From Styela clava (taxonomy: Eukaryota; Chordata; Ascidiacea; Stolidobranchia; Styelidae), in NCBI RefSeq assembly GCF_964204865.1, contig NC_135261.1, forward strand, positions 8,618,001 to 8,682,000: a DNA stretch of 64,000 nt, given 5' to 3'. Below are positions 10,505 to 22,233 of the stretch, piece after piece; position 1 is the stretch's first letter, and each line of letters starts with the position of its first letter. Both the position numbers and the translations under genes were made by a program. The notes under the pieces are model-generated. The model made no database searches. It worked only from the letters and a program-made list of their open reading frames with translations, and was not told the DNA's origin.

Positions 10505-12480
10505 CAGGGGTTCTCAAACTTTTGGTGTTGCGGAGCCCGTGAAGAGGTTGACTATTATTCACGGAGCCCCAAAATAAATTTTAAAATTGTTACTTTCCGA
10601 TTAATATTCCTGAGTAAGTTAAAAGTACTTTACTTAATTTAAATGCTAAACCTTTTTTAACGGGTTAATACAAGTCATAAATAAATCTAAATTTTAAAGA
10701 TAAATTACCGTATATATATATTGAGGCTGTAAATTTGACACTTGACAAACATATTAATAAATTAGGGGTCAAATCTTTTTCTTTTGATATTTGGTGACCG
10801 TACATTTGAACCCACGTACATTTGAACCCATGTGTATATCCACGGGTTTAATCTATATGCGGGTGCTAAAACCCATGGGTTAAGGTTAGTATGGGTTCAA
10901 CTATCCGAAAAACAAAAAAAATTTCATAGGTGCAATAGCATACAGGTGCAATTGTCATGGGTTCAAATGTAATGGAACCATATTTATTGAGGCTGTAAAT
11001 TTGACACTTGACAAACATATTAATAAATTAGGGGTCAAATCTTTTTCTTTTGATATTTTTAGAAGACCTAAAAAGTCGCTGCGCGATTGCATTTTGTTAC
11101 AATCGCCGACTGTTTTCGTCAGCGTGAAACGTCAAACCTAAACATCTTTACGTCTGTGTTTATTCTCCCTAAATCAAAAATTTCTTCCGGCATATACATG
11201 TATTTTTCCACAATGGCGACGATAATTGCTTTTTTTTTCTCGTGGGGAATTATGAATTCGATGTGAAAAACATGTTAATATAATATATATTATAGTCATC
11301 GGCGACGATATGCTAAAAATAATTAATAAAGAATCGGCGGTGAATTCGCAACTCAAATTTCTTGATTGAAAAGCGGCATTATGAAATATTAAAATTAAAA
11401 CGGAAGATAACACTATAAGTTTTGTTTCAGCAGACTCCCGACAGATTTAAAACGCTCTTTTGGACATTGTAAATGTCCATACTTGGTGTTATGTCAGGTT
11501 TTCTTTGGGTATTCATCGTAGTAACTGAAATCGAAACACAGTCAATTGTGCGCGCGAGGCGCGATGTACCTTTTCTCCATTCTGAAACTACCAACGGAGC
11601 CGCATGCAATAACATAAATTTCAATCGTTCGTACGGTGATATCTTGCAAAGAATCGGATTGGCAGACCTGCGATAGGTTGGAGTCAGTGTTGCAAGAAGG
11701 GCTCGAATTCGCTAAACGCTATAATCTATCACACTGCCACGCAATCATCTGTCATGATCTGTCGTATTCAAGTCATGATTACGATGATGATTTGATCGGA
11801 ATGTGCAGAAATATCTTATCAAATCTCTGACACCGGTAGTAGTTATATAAACATGTACTTTTGTGGGCAATATGACTTTGTTTCTAATATCTTATAATAA
11901 CAGCGTTGTTCAGGATATACGGTAGTCTACAAGAACTTCGTTCACTTAACTTTGTTTCTCATTTCATGTCCGCGGATTGCCGTGGTAATTTGAGAAGTAA
12001 TGATTTTTATTGTGAGTAGGCACAATCGCAGGTTACATTGAACGCAATTAACCCAATAAACAAATCATTTTAAATATGCCCGCATCGGTCATGGATTGCA
12101 CAATTGTATATTGTACTCATCGAGTTTTAAAGTCGACCTTGGGATTTTGTAACGGCGATATCTCGCTTAAAAATAATCTTTAGTGCGAAAGAACAAATAA
12201 AGTTTAACAAATCCCAAGATCGCAAAAATACGATTCCAATTTATTTATAGTTGGCAGTTGTTTTATGTTATTTTAGAATACTAATCTTTTATTCAAGTAA
12301 TCCTCAAAGTAATCTTGAATCAAACGTGAGTAACGATGCGCACAATTAAATTATTATGACAGACATTTTAAATGCACGCATCAGACAGTTACAAAATTAA
12401 CCAAGTCAGTCTTTTGAAAAGTAATCAAATAGCTCGCGGAGCCCCTAGGTTTCTTTCGCGGAGCACTTTGAGAACCTATG
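10505..12480. mobile_element. hAT element (non-autonomous), 1976 bp
   Basis: The left end is CAGGGGTTCTCAAACTTTTG and the right end is the inverse CACTTTGAGAACCTATG. The octamer ttttagac occurs on both sides (10497-10504 and 12481-12488), an 8-bp hAT-style target duplication with TA in its centre, as in the Buster group. I found no transposase frame longer than about 80 codons. A smaller MITE with 72-bp flanking repeats is nested near its left end. Short open frames near 11473-11830 are not recognisable. Confidence 0.85.
10721..11058. repeat. 72-bp direct repeats around a nested palindromic MITE
   Basis: The 72-bp stretch 10721-10792, starting 'ttgaggctgtaaatttgaca', recurs without visible change at 10987-11058. 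Between the copies, 10793-10981 has inverted ends: 'gtacatttgaaccca' on the left and 'tgggttcaaatgtaatgg' on the right. This looks like a MITE whose insertion or repair duplicated a long stretch of the host hAT element. Confidence 0.7.
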
Positions 12481-12488
12481 TTTTAGAC

Positions 12489-13870
12489 CAGGGGTCACCA
12501 AACTACGGCCCGTAATAACACGCAAAAATGGCTAAATTTTTTCCAAGGAACTTGTTTATTTCGTAACATTGACCAATCAGCAAGATGCAAAAAAACGGGA
12601 CGTAATAAGAAGCCTCTTCGCATCTCAGCTCAGATAACTTTTGTCATCCTGACAGATTTCCAGTCGTGGTTGTAAACAATACTTCGTTTTTGCGACTTTG
12701 AATGCTATTCGTTAGTTTTTGATTGTGTTTCGGAAATTTAAGTATGAATCAAATAAGTCAACTATCATTTGCATCCTTAGGAGTTGTAGTTTTAATAGTA
12801 GTAATAAAAAATTAGTCTAGAAATAGCTGTGATAAAATAGGCTAAAATTCTCTACCGGTACGCAACGTTTTCTGCGAAAGATGCACTTGTACACCCGTGG
12901 CGCGTGCTTTCGACGAAACTGTTTACGTTTCTTGTGCTAAAATAAATGTTGAATGTGCATTTTGCGCTAACAGTACTATAATCCCTCGCGTACTGCTCCA
13001 ATTTCATAAGTCACACTAACTTTTGTACTGCTCAAATGAGGATATTCATGTAGTATGTTACAAAAACAATTCATCCGATTTAAATAAAAACTGCGCCAGT
13101 GGATAGATCTGAGTGAAAATAGAAAACAGTACCAATTTTATAAAAAAACGGTCAAGAAATAACCGAGATATCGGAATTTTAGTACCGCCCGACAGGGCAA
13201 TTATTTTTATAAGGATTGTATTACTTTTTTGATAAGAACTGTAACAAATATGAAAAAATAACACATGTCAATCACTAATATTGAGACTATTTCGGGATTT
13301 TATTGACACCGGTCATTGACACCGCCGAAAGATCGTCGCAAATAAACGCTGCAGTTGTGCATGATAGTTTAATTTTCACTACGTATAAAAGGGGGGAGGC
13401 GGAATTTTAAAAGCGTCGAAAGCTGAGAAATGTATGCGCTAATGAAAAAAATCAAATACCAGATATGTTGTTTATTTTATCTAAATTATGTCAAAATTTC
13501 ATGGAATTCCAAGCTACAGCAGGCAGTCCGTAGTCGTTTTCAGCAGTAGCAGTATTCCAACACGGCGTAACAGTTCTTAGCAGACGTGAAGCGTACATTA
13601 TTTTGGCGCGAAATAGCCGATTTTGTAACATTCCTAATTCATGACAGCAACGTTTTGATAACAGCTAAACTCAGGATAGTTGTCTAGATATAGATAGAAT
13701 TAAATATTCAAGTCTTCAGAAATGTAGAATATATATTGTTAAATAAATTGGATGAATTTCCCAACTTTTGTGAATTTATTTTATTGCATTGACAAAAATA
13801 TTCATCCGGCCCGTTTCAACCCAGTTTGAGTCATACCCGGCCCGCGGTCAAAAAAGTTTGGTGACCCCTG
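12489..13870. mobile_element. Second hAT element in the same target, 1382 bp
   Basis: The left end is CAGGGGTCACCAAACTACGG and the right end is the inverse AAAGTTTGGTGACCCCTG. It is flanked by ttttagac at 12481-12488 (shared with the previous element) and at 13871-13878. The termini and subterminal sequence differ from the 10505 element, so it is a different family, not a tandem duplicate. It has no transposase-sized reading frame. Confidence 0.87.
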
Positions 13871-13878
13871 TTTTAGAC

Positions 13879-14746
13879 CATTAATCTTGATCTTACATCA
13901 GTACATTATTATTGGTGTAATATAGTTCTAATTTGATTTAATGATTGAATCTTACATATTCTTATTGCTGTATTGCCTTGCCATACTGTCATTTTTTATA
14001 TCGAGCCAGGTTCTGTGGAAATGATCAGTATTGTACCAGATCACAGTGTGGTATAATTTATAATTTTATGCTTGCGCTCTGAACTCCACAATAAACATGA
14101 ATATATAGCGTCGAATCACAGAAAAAATGAATAAATTATTTGCCGACTTGTTTTCTGCCTTTTTATTTTTTTAATTTTATACTGTCACAATCCAATGAAT
14201 CCATTATCAAAGCTTATTAATCACAGTGAACAAAATGGTCAGGAGCCTCGATGACCTGCGAAGGTTTTGCATACTGACCTACACAACTCAATGTTTATGT
14301 TATTCACTGCAATGTAACATTGTCTGTTCTTTTATTTGACATTGTTTGGTGGATAAAAATCTCTCTCTCTCTCTCATTAACCCATAAAAAATATATAGCC
14401 TATTTTACAGCAAAGAAAAAAAAACTTTGAAACTATTTTAGAAGTACAGACAAGTAGGATAGATAAATTGGATAGTAGGCCTAATGCAATAATGTCTGTC
14501 TGTGCATGAATAAATAAAGCAAAATAAGATATGTTTTTTTATTTGGTTAGAATGAATATAATGGAAATGATAGACTAATATGGTGCCATGCTAATATAGC
14601 TTTTCACCCAAATAGGTTAAACCCATTCAATCTATAAATTATGTGATTATATTAGGACTGATTTGACAATATCTATCATTAAACTGAAACATTCATTATT
14701 TTGAAAATATATATAAAAGCTCAATTAGGCCTACTGTAATATAAAC
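13879..14746. other. Intergenic, upstream of DHX16
   Basis: AT-rich sequence with a short (tc)n run near 14363-14377. A TATA-like 'atatataaaag' lies about 30 bases before the DHX16 start codon, probably too close to be its promoter unless the leader is very short. Nothing else recognised. Confidence 0.5.
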
Positions 14747-17700
14747 ATGGCTCTTCAAGTTTGGGTCGAGGATAAACTTCATGAAATCCTTGGTATGAGT
14801 GAGAAACATGTTGCCCAATACCTTATTGGACTATGTCAGAAAAGTACATCAATGGACGGGTTTGCTGACACTCTACAAAAGACTGGTGCGTTTGATGTCA
14901 CTGATAAATTTTTAAGTTTTGCAAAAGATTTATATGCAAAAGTTCCACACAAACAAGTTGCCACCAGCAATACTAATCGTTTACGAGAACAAAAAATTGT
15001 TTCAATGCATCAGAAAAATTTAAGTTATAAATTAGTGTCATCTGATGAAGATGAAACTATTCCGTCAAAATCAAGTCGTAAGACAACATCAGTTTCCTTC
15101 TCGGATAAAAAAGAAAGAAAAGGATCTATGGGTAAAAAAGTGCGAGCAATACGTAAGCGTAATCAGACATCTTCTGAAAGCGAGGATGAACAACCAACAG
15201 GAAATGATAAAGATGATAAATCTGGATCGTCATCATCAGATGAATGGGACAAGGAAGAACAACAAAGAAAACAAGACTTGGAAGAGCGAGATAAATTTGC
15301 CGAACGAATGAAAAAAAAGGATAAAGAGAAAACCAGAAAAGTCATGGATCGAAGTGATGGAAAAGCATACAAAGAAGCAAAAAAACGTCTTGAAATTGCA
15401 GATGCCAATGACTCAAAAATCCTACAAGATCTTCGTAAAAAATCAAGGCGAGAATATTTGAAGAAAAGAGAAGAAGATAAATTACAAGAATTAGAAGGTG
15501 ATATTTATGATGAGGAACATTTTTTCGCTGGTGAAGAATTAACAGAAAAGGAACGCCAAGAATTAGAATTCAAGAAGCAAGTTCGCGATATCGCGTTAAA
15601 CTACAAAGGTATTGGTGAATCACAAAAACGAGGTCGATATTACATACCAGAGGAAAAAAAGAGAGGTGATATACATGATGAATATGATGAAACTATTGGA
15701 CCATCAGGAGAATCTGGTAAATTGATTTCAGAGAATGAACGTTGGGAAGAAGCTCGTATTCATGCCGCAATAGCTCATTATGGCGCTAAAGATGCAAGAG
15801 AAAAGAAAGAAGAGAAGAAGTACGAGCTTCTCACAGAAGATGATGTGATTGAATTTGTTCAAGCTGCTACACACAAAGGCACATTGAATGAAGATCAATC
15901 ACCAGAAATGAGTGCATCTGAAAAAAAGAAAATGTCTATAAAAGAAACTAGGGAAAATCTTCCAATCTATGGATTTCGTGAAGACTTATTGGATGCTATT
16001 GATGAACACCAAGTTTTGATTATTGAGGGTGAAACTGGTAGTGGCAAAACTACTCAGATTCCTCAATATTTGTGTGAGAGTGGATATTGCAAAGGAGGAG
16101 TGAAAGTCGGTTGTACTCAACCTCGTCGAGTTGCTGCAATGTCTGTAGCAGCTAGAGTTGCATCGGAAATGAATGTGAAACTTGGGGCAGAAGTTGGTTA
16201 CTCAATTCGATTTGAAGATTGTACCAGTGAGCGTACCAAGTTAAAATATATGACTGATGGTATGCTCTTGCGTGAATTTCTCACTGAACCAGACTTGAAG
16301 GGATATAGTGTTATTATGATTGATGAAGCTCATGAACGTACTTTACATACGGATATATTATTTGGGCTTGTAAAGGATATTGCTAGGTTTCGACCTGAAT
16401 TAAAATTGCTAATTAGCAGTGCTACATTGGATGCCGAAAAATTTTCTGCATTTTTTGATGACGCACCAATCTTCAGAATACCAGGTAGACGTTACCCAGT
16501 TGATATTTATTACACAAAATCACCAGAAGCTGATTATCTTGATGCCTGTGTGGTATCTGTGTTTCAAATTCATCTGACACAGCCTCTTGGTGATATTCTT
16601 ATTTTTTTAACTGGACAAGAGGAAATTGAGACTTGTGCTGAAGTTATTCAAGAGCGTGCGAGGCAACTAGGGTCAAGGATTAAAGAACTTGTTATTTTAC
16701 CTATTTATGCAAACTTACCATCTGATATGCAAGCAAAAATATTTGAGCCAACTCCCCCAGGTGCTAGGAAAGTTGTTATTGCCACTAATATCGCAGAAAC
16801 TTCTCTTACTATTGATGGAATTGTTTATGTAATTGATCCTGGATTTTGTAAGCAAAAAAGTTTTAATGCAAGAACAGGTATGGAGTCTCTTATAGTAGTT
16901 CCATGTTCAAAACAAAATGCAAATCAAAGAGCGGGCCGAGCTGGAAGAGTTGGGCCAGGAAAATGCTTCAGATTATATACTGCATGGGCTTACAAACATG
17001 AACTTGAAGATGCAAGTGTCCCTGAGATTCAGCGAACGAACCTCGGAAATGTTGTATTGATGCTTAAAAGCTTGGGTATCAATGATTTAATTCATTTTGA
17101 TTTTATGGATCCACCCCCTCATGAAACTCTTGTTATGGCTTTAGAGCAGCTTTATGCACTTGGTGCTTTGAATCACCTCGGTGAACTAACAAAACTGGGG
17201 CGTAGAATGGCAGAATTTCCAGTTGATCCTATGTTATCAAAAACTTTGTTAGCATCTGAGAAATATAAATGTTCTGAAGAAGTGGTAACCATAGTTGCCA
17301 TGTTATCAGTTAATAACTCCATATTTTATAGACCTAAAGATAAGATAGTGCATGCTGATAACGCTCGACAAAACTTTTATATGCCTGGGGGTGACCACCT
17401 TGTTTTACTAAATGTATATAACCAATGGGTGGGAACTGGTCATTCTACTCAATGGTGCTTTGAAAATTTCATTCAACATAGGTCAATGAAAAGAGCTCGT
17501 GATGTACGAGATCAACTCGAAGGTTTGATGGAACGTGTGGAGATTGAACCAACTTCAAATCCGAATGATATTGTTGGAATACGTAAAGCGTTTACAGCAG
17601 GATTTTTCTATCATGTTGCTCGCCTGACGAAAGGTGGTTACAAAACAGCTAAACATCAGCAAAGTGTTCACATTCACCCAAATAGTAGTATGTTTGAAGA

Positions 17701-17890
17701 GCAACCCAGATGGCTTTTATATTTTGAGCTTGTGTTTACAAGTAAAGAATTTATGCGACAAGTCATTGAGATAGACAGTCAATGGTTACTTGAAGTTGCC
17801 CCACATTACTATCAAGCGAAGGAAATTGAAGATTCTAGTAAAAAGAAAATGCCGAAAAATGTTGGTAAATCCAGAGAAGAGCTAGGATGA
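14747..17890 (+). CDS. DHX16: DHX16 (PRP2) pre-mRNA-splicing DEAH-box RNA helicase, intronless
   Basis: ATP-dependent helicase that remodels the activated spliceosome before the first transesterification (yeast Prp2 orthologue). The 1047-residue frame is close to the 1041 residues of human DHX16. Residues 1-70 match the family's N-terminal fold ([20 protein letters not shown]). About 100-400 is a charged, coiled, serine-rich linker. The core then has GETGSGKT at 428-435 (motif I), DEAH at 526-529 (motif II), SAT at 558-560 (motif III) and QRAGRAGR at 727-734 (motif VI), followed by winged-helix, ratchet and OB-fold regions ending [15 protein letters not shown], as in the human protein. All catalytic motifs are intact and no stop or frameshift is seen, so this is a functional gene although it lacks the many introns of its vertebrate counterpart. 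No poly(A) tract or target duplication marks it as a recent retrocopy. Confidence 0.97.
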   Translation: MALQVWVEDKLHEILGMSEKHVAQYLIGLCQKSTSMDGFADTLQKTGAFDVTDKFLSFAKDLYAKVPHKQVATSNTNRLREQKIVSMHQKNLSYKLVSSDEDETIPSKSSRKTTSVSFSDKKERKGSMGKKVRAIRKRNQTSSESEDEQPTGNDKDDKSGSSSSDEWDKEEQQRKQDLEERDKFAERMKKKDKEKTRKVMDRSDGKAYKEAKKRLEIADANDSKILQDLRKKSRREYLKKREEDKLQELEGDIYDEEHFFAGEELTEKERQELEFKKQVRDIALNYKGIGESQKRGRYYIPEEKKRGDIHDEYDETIGPSGESGKLISENERWEEARIHAAIAHYGAKDAREKKEEKKYELLTEDDVIEFVQAATHKGTLNEDQSPEMSASEKKKMSIKETRENLPIYGFREDLLDAIDEHQVLIIEGETGSGKTTQIPQYLCESGYCKGGVKVGCTQPRRVAAMSVAARVASEMNVKLGAEVGYSIRFEDCTSERTKLKYMTDGMLLREFLTEPDLKGYSVIMIDEAHERTLHTDILFGLVKDIARFRPELKLLISSATLDAEKFSAFFDDAPIFRIPGRRYPVDIYYTKSPEADYLDACVVSVFQIHLTQPLGDILIFLTGQEEIETCAEVIQERARQLGSRIKELVILPIYANLPSDMQAKIFEPTPPGARKVVIATNIAETSLTIDGIVYVIDPGFCKQKSFNARTGMESLIVVPCSKQNANQRAGRAGRVGPGKCFRLYTAWAYKHELEDASVPEIQRTNLGNVVLMLKSLGINDLIHFDFMDPPPHETLVMALEQLYALGALNHLGELTKLGRRMAEFPVDPMLSKTLLASEKYKCSEEVVTIVAMLSVNNSIFYRPKDKIVHADNARQNFYMPGGDHLVLLNVYNQWVGTGHSTQWCFENFIQHRSMKRARDVRDQLEGLMERVEIEPTSNPNDIVGIRKAFTAGFFYHVARLTKGGYKTAKHQQSVHIHPNSSMFEEQPRWLLYFELVFTSKEFMRQVIEIDSQWLLEVAPHYYQAKEIEDSSKKKMPKNVGKSREELG

Positions 17891-18395
17891 ATTAATAGCT
17901 TGTGATTGTGATCGGCAAAATGGTATTTCCAACTGCAGCTTGGAAAATTACAACACTAGTGGCATGGATAAAAGAGGGCATAAAAAGAATTATTTTCGGT
18001 AACATGCTGAAGAGGTTCGATGAAAAAGTGACCGAGACACCTTCTACCATGGGCAGAACAAATCTACTTCGGTATATATATATATACTTTGTGTTGAGCA
18101 TGCTGTGCAACTTATATATATGTCCATTAAAATTAAGGCCAAACTTGTTGATTTTCATGATTTGGTCATATGAGTATCTGGAATCAGCAATTAGTGGGCA
18201 ATATTTTCTTTCTTTCATTAAATTTAAAGATGGTATTCAACTTTCCATTATTTAATCTATTGATTTATCTGTTCCCCAGATTATACAAAGTCTTTATTTT
18301 TCAAAGTATCTGGACACAGTTTCACCTTTGTCTTCAAATTGACTTACATATAGGCCTAGGGTTACATAAAATGTCTCGAGTTTGATACTGTACAG
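17891..18395. other. DHX16 3' flank
   Basis: Sequence after the DHX16 stop codon, probably partly 3' UTR. It has a short (ta)n run near 18076. Open frames on both strands are short and unlike known proteins. Confidence 0.5.
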
Positions 18396-18846
18396 CAGGG
18401 GTCGGCAACCTTTTGTCGTTCGCTGGCCAAAATTAAAGGTTGCTAGTCATTGGCGGGCTGCACATATTTTTAGAAAGGTAAAAATCGAATGGATGACCGA
18501 TGAATCACATTTTATCACACATATCAGAAGTTAAATTTTAAGCAACGCGCGAAGACTGACCATTTGAATATTTTTTGCGCTATTAAACCTTTTGCACTTA
18601 GCATCAACTTTTCTGCGTTTTGTTGCCATTTGTCTGAATTATAATTAAATTATAGGCTCATTAAACGAGTAATTGTGAATTATATACTTGTTACGTTATA
18701 ATATAATTAGGTCTACACGTAAATTCTGTTGCGTTAAGAATATAATCGACAAAACAGCTATAATTTGTTACTATAGTTCAGTGAAGCGTCGCGGGCCGGA
18801 TTATATTGCCGCGTCCGGCCCGCGGGCCGTAGGTTGCCGACCCCTG
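18396..18846. mobile_element. hAT-type MITE, 451 bp
   Basis: Perfect termini: CAGGGGTCGGCAACCTTTTG on the left and the inverse GGTTGCCGACCCCTG on the right. Flanking octamers are ctgtacag and ctgtacac, an 8-bp duplication with one mismatch and TA at its centre (the nnnTAnnn preference of Buster-type hATs). Subterminal blocks are GC-rich (cgcgggccgg). No coding capacity. Confidence 0.88.
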
Positions 18847-18854
18847 CTGTACAC

Positions 18855-19418
18855 ACTACGCTTTATCCCAGGTGGGTTTTAAAAATTGATCACATAATAC
18901 CGAGCTAGGAGGGTTTCTTTTCATCTGAGTAAAAATAGTTTGCTATTGTATAGTGATGGCTGCTTGTCTAACGCACTATAATAACAAATAAGGGAATATC
19001 CACAACAAAAAAATTTATTCCCAAATTTGCATGTAATCACTTACAAATTTTGATTTGGTTGAATTTTGATAATGTGGAGATAGATTTTTTGATAAAATAT
19101 GATGCTTTAAGTCGCTATATAATAAATAAAATTGATTAAATCGTATTCTGTTTTTCCTATCATTGAGTTCGGTGGCTTTCTTCGGACCGTGACTAATGCT
19201 CGAAATTTGCTTAATTCAAAAGCGATGCTGGTGATCAGTTAGTAGAGGTTTGGATACTTGTCTTCGCGTGGGTATGAAGCTCCGTGGCGACGCTTCGATA
19301 TTGTCGCCCCTAATGATAGTTCTGTCGCTTCTGACAGTTTGGCCGTTCATGTTGCTATATTGTTTTCGACATATTTATGTCGAATCACGTTTGAAGTATT
19401 GAATTATAAGTAGGCTTA
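18855..19418. other. Gene-free AT-rich sequence
   Basis: No gene, RNA or repeat recognised. Open frames are short. Confidence 0.55.
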
Positions 19419-19875
19419 CCATAGCCTACGTCCCCTCTTTAGGCGGGACAGTCCCGCTTTTAAGCGTCAGCCAAAAGTCCCGCTTCGGCGTTCAGCCTTC
19501 CATCATAATACACTAACTTGTTACTGTTGTTTTATGTAGCGCAGCGCTAGCCTACTTACTGAAGGTGAATGCGTTTGTTTCGTTGTTTCCCGCTAACATT
19601 GTTTGGAAACGTATCGCATGTAAAACCAATACTTTTTGGATTGTATATATTTGTATCGTTAACGTCAATTCCTTTCTATTATTCGAACTGAACGCGATAT
19701 TTGGACAGAAAATATGCGCGTGAATTCTCGATGATTATATGGTCAATGAAGACGGACGGGATAGCTTTAAATGTAGGCCTATGTAGTAAAATCGAAAAAA
19801 GTTACAAAATCACAGCTAAGGAGTCGTAGTCTTTAGAGGCGTCCCACTTTGAAGTCACAAATATATGGTAGGGCC
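19419..19875. mobile_element. Possible MITE
   Basis: The left part reads 'taccatagcctacgtcccct' followed by 'aggcgggacagtcccgc'. The right part has 'gaggcgtcccactttg' and ends 'atatatggtaggg'. The inverse relation is limited to short ends (taccata/tatggta) and 'gtccc' blocks, so this is a tentative call. Confidence 0.35.
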
Positions 19876-20415
19876 TAACCCTAGTTATAAGAGGTCAAAA
19901 GTTTCCCATTTTGCAAGAAATCGAAAAAGAGGCAATACGAAGCACAAATATGTGTGCACACGTAGTCGAAACTGCTGTACGGGGCGACCCCCAAAAAAGC
20001 AGAACCCACAAATTACTTATGGAAATGTAGTTAATTTAAATTACACTTGTACTTATGTCTGTGTATGATTATACCCGAAAGTTTCAGTGATCTTAAGACG
20101 TTGTACACAAAAGTTGTGTTATTTCCAATTCTAGGATTTGTTCCAAATGGGCATTGTATACAGATCTGTATATGTTGTGTAATATTGCAATCACTCGCAC
20201 GCACTTCTTTATGATGATTGTATTGTCACAGACGAAGTCTGGGGGCTTCATATGTTTATACATGCAGTTTATCATAGTTGGCAACACCAAAGCTATAATT
20301 GAGGTTCTCAAAGCAAGAGTAAATAAATGACATAGCCGATGATATGATAAACAATGCTGAAGTACACATATATAATAGCTAACAATTCTAAGAACAATAT
20401 ACAGTAATGATATCT

Positions 20416-20800
20416 AGGGCTGGGCAGTTCGGATCGAATAGTAAATTATTCGAATGGGTTCAGAGCGAAATTTCGAATCGCCGCCATTTTTCTTTCTTTC
20501 CGCCAATGGTCGAGGTGAATTCCTCGATTTTATTTTAATGAAGCCATATTTTTTTAACGCAATTCTGACATATGACTATTTTCTGTAGTGTGTTATTGAT
20601 AAAACGCGTTTTTTATTGTGTGTGAACGCTCAGCAATATGGGTTATGTATTCTATGTTTTCAGTAATTCATTTGTTGACAGGACCAATTACAATTAAAAG
20701 TCGCATACAAATATATATCTCCCAAGTATTCGAGATTCGATTCGAAAAGAATATTCGATTCGAATCTAAAATCATCAGGTATTCGAAAATGCCCAGCCTA
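20416..20800. mobile_element. 'AGGGCTGGGCA' MITE, copy 1
   Basis: The ends are agggctgggcagttcg and the inverse cgaaaatgcccagcct, with repeated 'attcgaat' blocks near both ends. Its interior ('gactattttctgtagtg', 'ttattgataaaacg', 'aggaccaattacaa') is shared with the copy at 23482. 'tgatat' occurs on both sides as a possible target duplication. Confidence 0.8.
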
Positions 20801-22233
20801 CTGATATATGTTTGCACAATATTTCATGCACGACGAAAATAAAAAAAATCTGAATCTGAATCTATAACTAGAAGTAAAACGATGATTTTGCCGTATGTCA
20901 TAGAGAAAGAATGATTTATTTCCGAATATATCATCAACGTACAGTAAAAAGAATAGAATGAAAAATAATCATAAAATATAATCGGAAGGGGTGGGCAAAA
21001 CTGCAAAAACGACGGCCGCTAAAATATTTCCATCGGGATAAGGCACAGGCAAACTCTATTTACAATATTAAAACACATATTTTGAGTCAGAAGAAAAAAG
21101 TTATCACCGACTGCTTATAGATGGTTAAGTTATCAAATTAATTCCAACAATGGATTACAGATTCCAAAGTAAATATAAAATGGGCATGTTTATTAAACAA
21201 AGTTAGCTGATACTTTTTCTGAAATACTCTAATTGAATTGAGAAAGGAAAGTTAAAAAAAAGGTACCGTATTTGGAAAAAATAATTTAGTCGCATTTTGA
21301 AAAAATAATATGGTCAACAGACCCTTTTAAGTAACTAAAAATTAAAGAAATATATTCCACAGCTGTTTGAATTATTGATTATTAGTTGATATTTGATGAA
21401 AGAGCAAGTTTCATGCACCGAACTTGAATTTGAGACTACACTGCGAAGTAATATCGCCTAAAACATGAACGTGCGACGTGCACCCGTGAAAAACCTATTT
21501 CTAACTGCAGCCAAAATGGTGGCACTGGATAATTAAACAAATAGTATATATATGCTATAGTTAAATAAAATTATAAATAAACTTACAGAAACCCATACAA
21601 AGGCTAGAGCGTAAATTTAAAACAAATACGTATATATATTATTTTATGATCTACGTGGTATCTCTGCTCAGAACACATAACAGGTTTATTCCCATTACTT
21701 CAAGATACCCCCTTATTTTATTTTATATCGTATTATAAAGATACATTAACAAAAAATGATCAGAAGTCGCGTGAGTCAACCACTCAGAAACACTCTTCGT
21801 TTTCAAGGTCTATTTTCGAGTGCTTTTTTTATAAGTAATCAGGTATTTTACCGAGATAGGCCTTAGACTTGTGCAAATATTGCCACAGGCATTTGCTTTT
21901 TATTGCACTTCGTTCTATTTATTCAGTTTTCAAGCATCTTGTGTCATTGCTTACAAATTGGTTATTTTTAAATTCTTCCTGCTCTGTGTCAATGTGCACG
22001 TTACAAACAACACGTGTCATTTCTTGTGACTTTTTACAGAAGTCAGACACACATTGTCTATAACAGAGTTATTTATAGTCACTGACTGCACATTACTTGA
22101 TCTTCGTAGTGTTGATAGCCATTGAAAGGTACCATTACCACTTTTTATGACGTCGCACCTGTTGGAAAACATTCAACTGAAATTGACGCATGGACACGAA
22201 TTTTGAGATACAAAAATACCGTAATACAAAATT
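20801..22233. other. Gene-free sequence
   Basis: AT-rich sequence, probably 3' flank of the ZU5 gene on the minus strand. Two short open frames do not resemble known proteins. No repeat family recognised. Confidence 0.5.
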
